From positions 1-64,000 of the forward strand of contig NZ_VSFA01000017.1 in assembly GCF_008119785.1 (NCBI RefSeq): a stretch of 64,000 nt of DNA, given 5' to 3'. The DNA is from Micromonospora sp. MP36 (GTDB lineage: Bacteria; Actinomycetota; Actinomycetes; Mycobacteriales; Micromonosporaceae). Shown one piece after another: positions 1-6,785 of the stretch. Within the stretch, counting starts at the first letter, position 1. Each line of letters opens with the position of its first letter. The position numbers and the translations under genes are program-made. The notes beneath the pieces are model-generated. The model saw only the letters and a list, made by a program, of their open reading frames with translations. It made no database searches and was not told the origin of the DNA.

Positions 1-163
1 TCTTTCCCTCCACGCCCCTCTTCCGACCGGGGGCGGGGCCGGGTTTGGAGGGAGGGGGTCGTCGTCGGTCAGGTGGGCCTCGGGTGGCGAGTGGGGGGGA
101 CGGTGGGGACGCGGCGTCCGCGCGCCGCGCGACTGCTGACGGCGGACGCGGCGAGCCGGGTGA

Positions 164-252
164 TCAGACCACGAGTTGGTATCCGGCCCGCTCCACGGCT
201 TGCCGGATGTCGACGGTATGCAGCGGTGCGTCGCTGACGACGGTCACCTCAA
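164..252 (-). pseudogene. C-terminal relic of a CopZ-like heavy-metal-associated (HMA) domain
   Basis: The minus-strand reading ends in VTVVSDAPLHTVDIRQAVE followed by RAGYQLVV and a stop. This is the closing beta-strand, helix and 'AGYxL' strand of a CopZ-type copper chaperone. The N-terminal half, including the metal-binding MxCxxC, is absent: upstream in the same frame the peptide becomes Arg/Pro-rich with no HMA similarity and no credible start. The stop directly after AGYQLVV suits a free-standing CopZ better than the N-terminal domain of a P-type ATPase. A copper-control-like region lies 90-220 bp away. The assignment rests on about 28 residues, so it is a family-level call. Confidence 0.55.
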
Positions 253-343
253 GGCTCCTCGGATAGCTCCCACGGCCGGCTCGCCGACAACGCGTCCCCG
301 TCGGCGATGAACGGGCCAGCATCCTGTCGGCTGGCGATCTTAC

Positions 344-478
344 GATACCCGGGCCGGGTATCCCGTTCAAGACGTCACCGAACTTCCGCCTGAAGGCGGG
401 CAAACGCCTGCGGACACTTGACGCCGGATACCGGTAGGGGGTAGACAATCGGCGTTACCGATACCCCCTAGGGGTAAC
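344..478. promoter_or_regulatory. Three TACCC-N5-GGGTA boxes, CsoR-like copper operators
   Basis: Three 15-bp dyads with the same geometry lie within 131 bp: 346-360 (TACCCGGGCCGGGTA, inside a 19-bp palindrome 344-362), 429-443 (TACCGGTAGGGGGTA, one mismatch in the left arm) and 462-476 (TACCCCCTAGGGGTA). The second and third are centred 33 bp apart. G/C-rich dyads flanked by TA are known for actinobacterial CsoR-family copper repressors. The boxes sit between the CopZ-like relic (minus) and the MFS exporter (plus), where a divergent control region would be. The third box ends 18 bp before the proposed exporter start. Assignment to CsoR is inference; no csoR gene is in the window. Confidence 0.5.
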
Positions 479-494
479 TGAAGGAGTGGTCGCA

Positions 495-1916
495 GTGTCA
501 TCCGGTTCCAAGCGGTGGTGGGCTCTCGGGCTCATCGCCCTCGCCCAGTTCGTGGTCATCATGGACACCTCGATCATCGGCGTCGCGCTACGTCGCATGC
601 AGGCCGACCTCGGCTTCTCACCACAGAACCTGTCCTGGGTCTTCAACGCCTACGTGGTGGCCTTCGGCGGCCTGCTGCTGCTCGGCGGCCGGCTGTCCGA
701 CCTCTTCGGCGCCCGGCGCATGTTCGCCGCCGGCTGGCTCGTCCTGCTCATCGGTTCGGCGGCAGCCGGCCTCGCCGACAGCGTCGCGGTCGAGCTGGCT
801 GCCCGCGCCGTGCAGGGCACCGGGGCCGCGCTGATCGCCCCGTCGGCCCTGACGCTGCTGATGATGCTCTTCGGCGCCCAGCCCCGAGAACTCACGAAGG
901 CGCTGGCCCTCTACGGCGCCGCCGCGCCCGCCGGCGGCACCGCCGGGGTCTTCCTCGGCGGCGTCATCACCGAATACATCAGCTGGCCGTGGGTGTTCTA
1001 CATCAACATCCCGGTCGCGGTGCTCGCCCTTGTGGCTGCTCCGTCGCTGATGCCCGCCGGCGGCACGCGCCGTGGGTCGCTGGACGTCATCGGCGCGCTC
1101 ACCGTGACCGTCGGCCTCGGCGCCGCGGTCTACGGCATCGTCCGCGCTCCCGAAATCGGCTGGGCCTCCGGGCAGACCTGGCTGGTCCTCGCCGGAGCCG
1201 TCGTCGCCCTGGGCGCGTTCGTCGCCATCCAGGCGGCCCGCCGGGAGCCGCTGATGCGGCTGTCCATCTTCCGCGCCCCCAATCTCGCCGCCGCCAACGT
1301 CGCCCAGATAATGCTCGGCGCGGCGTGGATCCCGATGTGGTTCTTCCTCAACCTCTACCTGCAGCAGGTCCTCGGCTACAGCGCCTTCCCCAGCGGGGCC
1401 GCCCTGCTGCCGATGACGATCCTCATCATGATCGGGATGATCTTCCTCGCGCCGCGGGCCATCGCCCGGTTCGGGCCTTCCCGCATGGTGGTCACCGGCC
1501 TCGCCGTCCTGGCCGTCGGACTCGGCTGGCTCGCCCTGGTCCGCCCCGACGGCAGCTTCGCCGTGGACGTCCTGCCCGCCTCGCTGGTCGCGGCGCTGGG
1601 CATGTCTCTGGCGTTCATCCCGTCACTCGGGACGGCCATCTCCAGCGCGCGGCCGGAGGAGGGAGGCCTCGCCTCCGGCATCGTCAACACCAGCTACCAG
1701 ATCGGCTCGGCCCTCGGCCTGGCCGCCATGACCGCGGTCGCCGCCGCCACCGGAGCCGACCGGCTCGGCGACCTGCCCGCCCTCACCGACGGCTACTCCG
1801 CCGCCTTCGTCGGCGCCGGGATCATCGCCGCCGCAGGAGCCGTCATCGCCGGCCTCACCCTGCACACCGCAAAGCCACAGCCCGCCAACGACGCAGAGCC
1901 GGTACGCGCGGGCTGA
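495..1916 (+). CDS. MFS drug-resistance-type transporter (DHA2/EmrB-QacA-like)
   Basis: A multi-pass inner-membrane protein of 473 residues, expected to be a proton-driven exporter. It opens with the DHA2 pattern of a hydrophobic helix ending in MDTSIIGVALRRMQADLG (motif D1), then WVFNAYVVAFGGLLLLGGRL and GRLSDLFGARRMF (motif A), and ends with a short hydrophilic tail. Length and repeated hydrophobic blocks fit 14 helices. I start it at GTG 495 because AAGGAG at 481-486 lies 8 bases upstream; a GTG at 486 overlaps that ribosome site. It stands alone, with copper-operator-like boxes immediately upstream and a 45-bp palindrome downstream. The substrate is unknown; copper-linked expression is inferred only from the boxes. 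Confidence 0.88.
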   Translation: MSSGSKRWWALGLIALAQFVVIMDTSIIGVALRRMQADLGFSPQNLSWVFNAYVVAFGGLLLLGGRLSDLFGARRMFAAGWLVLLIGSAAAGLADSVAVELAARAVQGTGAALIAPSALTLLMMLFGAQPRELTKALALYGAAAPAGGTAGVFLGGVITEYISWPWVFYINIPVAVLALVAAPSLMPAGGTRRGSLDVIGALTVTVGLGAAVYGIVRAPEIGWASGQTWLVLAGAVVALGAFVAIQAARREPLMRLSIFRAPNLAAANVAQIMLGAAWIPMWFFLNLYLQQVLGYSAFPSGAALLPMTILIMIGMIFLAPRAIARFGPSRMVVTGLAVLAVGLGWLALVRPDGSFAVDVLPASLVAALGMSLAFIPSLGTAISSARPEEGGLASGIVNTSYQIGSALGLAAMTAVAAATGADRLGDLPALTDGYSAAFVGAGIIAAAGAVIAGLTLHTAKPQPANDAEPVRAG

Positions 1917-2025
1917 CCTGACCCAGCCAGGGCAATCCTGGCTTCGCAGGCCATCGGATCGGTTGCCACGGGGCGGACGCACCGTTCCGCCCACGCCTCG
2001 CCGCTCATCACGAGACCGTCCGTAG

Positions 2026-2070
2026 GACGTCGGTGGGGTGAGTCAGGTCCTGACTCACCCCACCGACGTC
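2026..2070. repeat. 45-bp perfect palindrome (22-bp arms, 1-base centre)
   Basis: Bases 2026-2047 are the exact reverse complement of 2049-2070, with a single T between them. The match stops abruptly on both sides. It lies 110 bp past the MFS stop and about 170 bp before the next start. It may end MFS transcription, although there is no U-tract and a one-base loop is poor for an RNA hairpin. It could equally be a protein-binding or cruciform site. The rest of 1917-2237 shows no gene. Confidence 0.6.
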
Positions 2071-2237
2071 GGCCGGCGGCAGATGTCTCGGCCGAGCGCG
2101 ATCCGCTTGACCTCGATCATCAGCGAGGGCACCCGCGTGCCTTGCCATCGCCTCCAGGCCGGCCCGGCGCCCAGAGTAGGACAAAGTGGGACCATGCCGG
2201 CCTGGTGCTGGTTACGCTGTCGCAGGAGGTGAGCCAC

Positions 2238-2618
2238 GTGTTGAGAGACGCACCGGTGCAGGCGGCCATACCAGCGAGCGACATGGAACGGGCGAAGCGC
2301 TTCTATCGCGACACCCTGGGCCTGACGATCTCCCGGGAGGCCGAGGACGCCGTCCATTTCGAATCCGGTGGAACGCAGTTCTTCATCTATCCCACCTCCA
2401 ACGCCGGGCAGGCGCCCCACACGTTGGCGGCCTGGTTGGTCGCCGACCTCGACGCCGAGATGGCGGACCTCCGGGGGCGCGGCGTGACGTTCGAAGAGTA
2501 CGACCTGCCTGGCCTGAAGACCGTCAACGGCGTCGCAGAGGTCGCGACCATGCGCGCCGCCTGGTTCAAGGACAGCGAAGGCAACATTCTCGGCGTGACT
2601 CAGCCCCGCCAAGGGTGA
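2238..2618 (+). CDS. VOC-family (glyoxalase/bleomycin-resistance fold) protein
   Basis: A 126-residue single VOC-domain protein. It opens with AAIPASDMERAKRFYRDTLG, the first beta-alpha-beta unit of the fold, followed by a Phe/Tyr-rich central strand and a second half ending in WFKDSEGNILGVTQ, the usual closing strand with the 'DPxGN' turn. Metal-ligand positions are not obvious, so it could be an enzyme, a binding protein or a resistance protein. GTG 2238 is chosen because GGAGG at 2225-2229 lies 8 bases upstream, whereas the 32 codons further upstream lack VOC similarity. It is flanked by non-coding DNA and appears monocistronic. Confidence 0.85.
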   Translation: MLRDAPVQAAIPASDMERAKRFYRDTLGLTISREAEDAVHFESGGTQFFIYPTSNAGQAPHTLAAWLVADLDAEMADLRGRGVTFEEYDLPGLKTVNGVAEVATMRAAWFKDSEGNILGVTQPRQG

Positions 2619-2934
2619 CCCTCGTAGTCGCCATCCGCACTCTCCGGCCGATCACGACGACCGACACGCTTCCGCCAGTGCGACCGGGTCGCGGCCCCGG
2701 TGCTCTCGGTTCCGGATCCCAGCAGTGCGATCGTGGGCACGCGCCCCGCCCGCATCCCTCGGCGCAGCTGCCCGTCCACGCCTGGCCGGACCGAGCTGAA
2801 CGACACAGGATCGGCCCGCCACCCTGCTTCAGCAGGTGAGGGTCCGGTCAACCGCGCCCGCCACAGCTTCCGTGTCGCTCGGCGGCGCGGCCGGATACGG
2901 TGGCAGGCGTGACCAAGGCGGTGCGGGTGTCGGC
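2619..2934. other. Intergenic stretch with no recognisable gene
   Basis: This stretch between the VOC and metallo-hydrolase genes is open in several frames on both strands, but the translations are Arg/Pro/Gly-rich and match no family I recognise. I see no strong hairpin and no RNA gene. The long open frames follow from high G+C content. Confidence 0.4.
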
Positions 2935-3699
2935 GTGGTGCAGCTGACCTGGTGCGGGCACAGCACCGTGTGGATCGAGGACTCGGGAACGCGGCTGCTG
3001 ACCGACCCGCTGCTGCGTGACCGGCTCGCCCATTTGCGCCGTCGACGCGGGCCCACCCCGCGACTATCGTCCGCTCCGGACGCCGTACTCGTGTCGCACC
3101 TGCACGCCGACCACCTGGACTTCGCGTCACTGCGCCGGCTGCCCGAGCACACCGCGCTGGTGGTGCCGGCGGGCGCCACACGGCTGGTCCGGCGGGCGCT
3201 CGGCGCGGCGGCCGCCGGGCGCTGCACGGAACTCGCGGTCGGTGACCGGCTCACGATCGGCGGCCTCGACGTCGCCGCCGTCCCCGCCGCCCACCACGCC
3301 GGCCGGGGTCCCTGGTCCCGGCACCGGGCCGCCGCCGTCGGTTACCTGATCGAAGGCCGCGCGCGAACCTGGTTCGCCGGGGACACGGGTCTCTTCGACG
3401 GGATGGCCGAGCTGGGGCGGCTCGATCTGGCGCTGATCCCGGTGGGTGGCTGGGGCCCGACGCTCGGCCCCGGCCACCTCGACCCGGCGGGGGCCGCCGA
3501 AGCGGTACGACGTGCGGCGCCGGCGTGGGCCGTACCCATCCACTTCGGCACCTTCTGGCCGGTCGGGTGCGACCGGATCCGGCCGGACCGGTTCTTTTGG
3601 CCGGGCGACGACTTCGCTCGGCAGGTGGCGACGGTCGCGCCGGCCACCCAGGTGCGCGTGCTGCGGCCGGGCGAGTCGTTCCTGGCGGACCCACGGTGA
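2935..3699 (+). CDS. MBL-fold metallo-hydrolase (UlaG-like)
   Basis: A metallo-beta-lactamase-fold hydrolase of about 254 residues. Visible features are LTWCGHSTVWIE (the UlaG-type first strands), the metal site SHLHADHLD (HxHxDH), a distal WFAGDTG that supplies the bridging Asp, and IPVHFGTFWP with the last metal His. The family hydrolyses lactones, phosphoesters or N-acyl-phosphatidylethanolamine; the substrate here cannot be told. The start is uncertain: GTG 2935 or 2938 begins just before the conserved fold but lacks a clear ribosome site, and an ATG at 2836 is also in frame. The stop overlaps the DedA gene's GTG by 4 bp, so the two are translationally coupled. Confidence 0.85.
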   Translation: MVQLTWCGHSTVWIEDSGTRLLTDPLLRDRLAHLRRRRGPTPRLSSAPDAVLVSHLHADHLDFASLRRLPEHTALVVPAGATRLVRRALGAAAAGRCTELAVGDRLTIGGLDVAAVPAAHHAGRGPWSRHRAAAVGYLIEGRARTWFAGDTGLFDGMAELGRLDLALIPVGGWGPTLGPGHLDPAGAAEAVRRAAPAWAVPIHFGTFWPVGCDRIRPDRFFWPGDDFARQVATVAPATQVRVLRPGESFLADPR

Positions 3700-4274
3700 C
3701 GGCCACGCTCGGTGCGCTGGGCTCGCTGATCCTGGTGGTGCTCTTCGGCTCCGTGCTCCCGGTGGTGCCGACCGGCGCGGCGGTCAGCGGCGCCGCGGCA
3801 CTCGCCGCCCACCAGCATCCGGTCACCGTGGTGCTGGTCGTGATCGCCGGTGCCGTCGGCGCATACATCGGCGACCTCGCGACGTACGGCATCCTCGGAT
3901 GGGGTGGCGAGCGGGTCGCCCAGCGGCTACCCGGCCTGCGCGGACGGCAGCGGGTCGGCCGGGTCTCGGCCCTCGTGCGCGAGGGGCACGTCTCGGCGCT
4001 GCTGGTGTCCCGGCTCATCCCCGGCGGCCGGGTCCCGGTGCTGCTGGCCGCGGCCGTGGCAGGGCTGGCCTGGCGGCGGTTCGCCGTCGCCAACGCGCCG
4101 GCCAGCCTGCTGTGGTCGGTGCTCTACGCCTCGATCGGGGTCCTCGGGCGGGCGGTCTTTCCGGAGCCGTGGCAGAGCGTCGTCGCCGCGATCCTGCTCG
4201 TCGTCCTGGTCACCCAGGGACTGGGCTGGCTCAGCCGGCGTCGGCGGCTGCCGGATGATCCGCTGGCCCCGTAG
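3696..4274 (+). CDS. DedA-family membrane protein (SNARE-associated/VTT domain)
   Basis: A 192-residue integral membrane protein of the DedA superfamily, whose members scramble or flip undecaprenyl-phosphate or phospholipids. The family signature is visible: a Gly/Ala-rich re-entrant segment ending in GAYIGDLATYGILGWGG, then SRLIPGGRVPVLLAAAVAGL (the conserved R-(F/L)-(I/V)-P-x-x-R loop). It starts at GTG 3696 inside the upstream hydrolase stop (GTGA), so the pair forms an operon. It converges on a large phosphodiesterase-like membrane protein. Coupling to a metallo-hydrolase suggests a lipid or cell-envelope role, which is inference. Confidence 0.85.
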   Translation: MTATLGALGSLILVVLFGSVLPVVPTGAAVSGAAALAAHQHPVTVVLVVIAGAVGAYIGDLATYGILGWGGERVAQRLPGLRGRQRVGRVSALVREGHVSALLVSRLIPGGRVPVLLAAAVAGLAWRRFAVANAPASLLWSVLYASIGVLGRAVFPEPWQSVVAAILLVVLVTQGLGWLSRRRRLPDDPLAP

Positions 4275-4291
4275 GCCGGTCAGCGCCTGCG

Positions 4292-6616
4292 CTACGCGGC
4301 CGGCTCGCGGCGCCGGTCGTGGTCCCGGTCGACGTCCGGCTCGTTGCCCGTGCCGTCCTGCGTGCCGGCGTGGTCGTCGGCCCGCCGCAGGCCGAGCCGC
4401 CGCATCCAGCCGAGCAACTGCCGATGTACGTCGTCCGGGCCGACCAGTTCGTCCTCCTGCGGCCAGTCGGCGGGATGGATGAGCAGGGCCTCGGTCTGCC
4501 AGCCGCCGAGGCCGCCGTGGCACCCCACCAACTCCTCGAAGGCCGCGACCTCCTCCAGGCCCGGCTCCACGGCGCTGATCACCACGAGGTCGCCGACGTG
4601 GTCCATCGCCTGGTGGCGGAGCAGGTCATGGCGGGCCCGGGGGCCGTACGGGGCCAGCGGATCGTCACCCTCGATCTGCCCGTCCCGCAGCCAGTGGCAG
4701 CCGCGGCCCCCGATCGCCAGCGGTCCGGCGGCGGAGTCGACCACGACCAGCCCGATGCCGGGGTGCGCGGCCAGGCCGTCGATCAGCCCCGGGACGGCGG
4801 CGTCGATCCGCTCGCGGGTCAGCCGGCCCGGATGATGGGGCAGGTAGATCATCGCCAGGTTGCCCGATGCCACCACCACGGCCTCCGGATCGGCGGCGGT
4901 GGCCGCCTCCTCCCGGTCGGCCGGCCCCAGGCTGACCTCGCCCCCGTCCGCTCGCGACCGCATGGCCAGCCGAGCCGCCGTGCCGGTCGCCCCTCCCCGG
5001 CCACCGACCTCGGTGAGCAGCGCGTTCACCCGGCCCCACGACTCGACGGGACCGGCGGCCTCGACGGTCGCCGCGGGTTGGGCCGGGACGGTGGGCGCCA
5101 GCCGGGGGCCGGACGCGACCGTCCGCACCGGGTGCGCGGCAAGGCGGGCAGTCAGCTCCGCCAGCGACTCGCCGTATCGCTGGCGGAACGTGGCGCCCTG
5201 GCTCTGCCCGTGGTCGCTCAACACCACGATGTGGTAACGCCGCGTCGCCTCAGCCGCCAGCCGCTGCAGGACGCCGAGCGTCTGATCGAGCGCCTCGAGG
5301 ACCGCCATCGCCTGCGGGCGAGCCGGCCCGGCGTGGTGGGCCACCTCGTCGTAGTCCAGGAAGTCGCAGAAGATGACCGGTGCCCCGGCGGCCATCTGCT
5401 CGGCAATGAGCGACACGTTCAGGTCGCTGAGCAGGCTCGCCATCGGGCGCAGCGCCAGGTACGAGCCCCGGCGCCGTCCCCTTGGCTGGATGTCGCGCAG
5501 CCGCTGCCGCCGCGCCTCGTACAGCTCGCGAAGCACCTGCCCGGCCCCGCGCACCACGGCGCGCGCGAAACCGTACGGGCTGGCCATGAACACCGCGTAA
5601 CCCCGAGTGGACGGTCCGGGCAGTCCCGCGCGGCTCACCGTGAGCAGGCTGGTGGGGGCGTCGCCGGTGAAGGCGGTGCTGATACTGACGCCGCCGTCCC
5701 GCAGCAGACCCTGTCCGGTGGACAGGCGCTGCTCGATCTCGGCGGCGTCGCGTGGCCGGCTGGTCACCACCATGCGGCCGGCGGAGCGAGCCCTGCTGTC
5801 GCCCACTGTCGCCTTCTCGTACCAGCGATAGGCCGGCACCCGCCGAGTGTCGCCGTACAACAGGCCCGCCTGCGCCGCGGGCGTCGTGGCCGGCAGCCCG
5901 GTGTGCCAGCGGGTCATCCGGTGGCTGCCCGAGCGCAGCCACCGGCCGATCGTGGGCAGGTTGCCGGCGCGGATGGCCCACCACACCAGCGGCGCGGCCA
6001 CCCCGTCGAGCTGGACGATGAGCAGGCCGTCGGCGGCCTGCCGGGCGGGCGTCTCCACGGTGGCGCCACCTCGCCGCCGTCGGCGCCGCCACGTCGGGCG
6101 CCGCTCCCGCCTGCGCCGCACCCGGGTCATCACCCACAGCATCTCGCTGACGAACGCGTCGTCCGTTCCTGCGTCAGCCAGCCAGTTCACGACAGCCGCG
6201 AGCGCCACGGCGAGCCACGCGGCGGCGAAGGCATCGGCGAATCCGGCCACGTCAGCTTCCGGATCCAGCCGCAACGCGACGTACATGACGACGGCCTGTA
6301 CGGACACGCCGATGGCCAGAGCGCCGAGCCCGCCGAGCGTGGTGGCCAGGGCGAACAGCAGCGGCCGTAGCACCGCGCCGATCGCGGCGATCAGCCCGAC
6401 CAGCCACAGGGTCGCGACCAGGCCACTCGCGGTGACGCCCGGCAGCAGCCACAGCGTCGTACTGAGCACCACGAACGAGGTGACCATGTTGCGCAGCAGG
6501 GCACGCACCCGAGCGAACGTCGGCCGGTAGTCGCGCAGCACCCCCAGCCCGACGCGCACAGGCTGGGGCAGCGTTCGGTTCCCCCCGGCGTCTGGGTCCG
6601 GCTCCATTCGACTCAC
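4292..6616 (-). CDS. Phage-holin-like membrane domain fused to an alkaline-phosphatase-superfamily phosphodiesterase
   Basis: A 774-residue protein. Residues about 40-150 hold four hydrophobic segments of the actinobacterial 'phage holin family 4' type (this is not a phage gene). A basic linker (RVRRRRERR... RRRRR) follows, then a soluble domain from about residue 195 beginning LLIVQLDGVAAPLVWWAI and carrying GLPATTPAAQAGLLYG and VVLSDHGQSQGA. These are the first metal Asp, the Thr nucleophile region and the DHG metal motif of type I phosphodiesterase/nucleotide pyrophosphatases. The catalytic domain is probably extracytoplasmic or membrane-associated. ATG 6616 or the ATG three codons later could be the start. 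It converges with the DedA gene. The substrate is unknown. Confidence 0.82.
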   Translation of the reverse strand: MSRMEPDPDAGGNRTLPQPVRVGLGVLRDYRPTFARVRALLRNMVTSFVVLSTTLWLLPGVTASGLVATLWLVGLIAAIGAVLRPLLFALATTLGGLGALAIGVSVQAVVMYVALRLDPEADVAGFADAFAAAWLAVALAAVVNWLADAGTDDAFVSEMLWVMTRVRRRRERRPTWRRRRRRGGATVETPARQAADGLLIVQLDGVAAPLVWWAIRAGNLPTIGRWLRSGSHRMTRWHTGLPATTPAAQAGLLYGDTRRVPAYRWYEKATVGDSRARSAGRMVVTSRPRDAAEIEQRLSTGQGLLRDGGVSISTAFTGDAPTSLLTVSRAGLPGPSTRGYAVFMASPYGFARAVVRGAGQVLRELYEARRQRLRDIQPRGRRRGSYLALRPMASLLSDLNVSLIAEQMAAGAPVIFCDFLDYDEVAHHAGPARPQAMAVLEALDQTLGVLQRLAAEATRRYHIVVLSDHGQSQGATFRQRYGESLAELTARLAAHPVRTVASGPRLAPTVPAQPAATVEAAGPVESWGRVNALLTEVGGRGGATGTAARLAMRSRADGGEVSLGPADREEAATAADPEAVVVASGNLAMIYLPHHPGRLTRERIDAAVPGLIDGLAAHPGIGLVVVDSAAGPLAIGGRGCHWLRDGQIEGDDPLAPYGPRARHDLLRHQAMDHVGDLVVISAVEPGLEEVAAFEELVGCHGGLGGWQTEALLIHPADWPQEDELVGPDDVHRQLLGWMRRLGLRRADDHAGTQDGTGNEPDVDRDHDRRREPAA

Positions 6617-6732
6617 AATGCCACACCCGTACCTGCCAAGATCGGCCCGCGGGAGGGCCGGAGTATCCGCAGGCCACGTGCGTTCACCGGGCGGCCACGA
6701 TCATGGCCAGGCCCCGGATCAGCCCACTGACG

Positions 6733-6768
6733 GTGCGGGGAACCCTCCCGCCCGAGGGTTCCCCGCAC
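6733..6768 (-). terminator. Strong hairpin terminator of the MMPL operon
   Basis: A perfect 15-bp stem (6733-6747 with 6754-6768) has a 6-base loop and lies 17 bases past the MMPL stop on the minus strand. No long U-tract follows, as is usual in high-GC actinobacteria. It ends the operon that starts at 11681. Confidence 0.75.
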
Positions 6769-6785
6769 TCCGAATGGAGGAACGG

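Noticed and set aside
1..163. Possible gene at the window edge (Gly/Arg-rich frames)
   Set aside because: The translations are low-complexity, no family is recognisable and no ribosome site supports a start; the stretch is best left as non-coding.
2055..2612. A minus-strand open frame across the VOC gene
   Set aside because: It overlaps a gene with a clear ribosome site and fold; its own translation has no family motif.
4319..6370. A 683-codon plus-strand frame opposite the holin-phosphodiesterase
   Set aside because: The minus-strand protein has metal motifs and helices; the plus-strand translation is low-complexity His/Gln/Arg.
4292..6616. A prophage call based on the 'holin' domain
   Set aside because: No other phage gene is nearby and the domain is fused to a large enzyme, a normal chromosomal actinobacterial layout.
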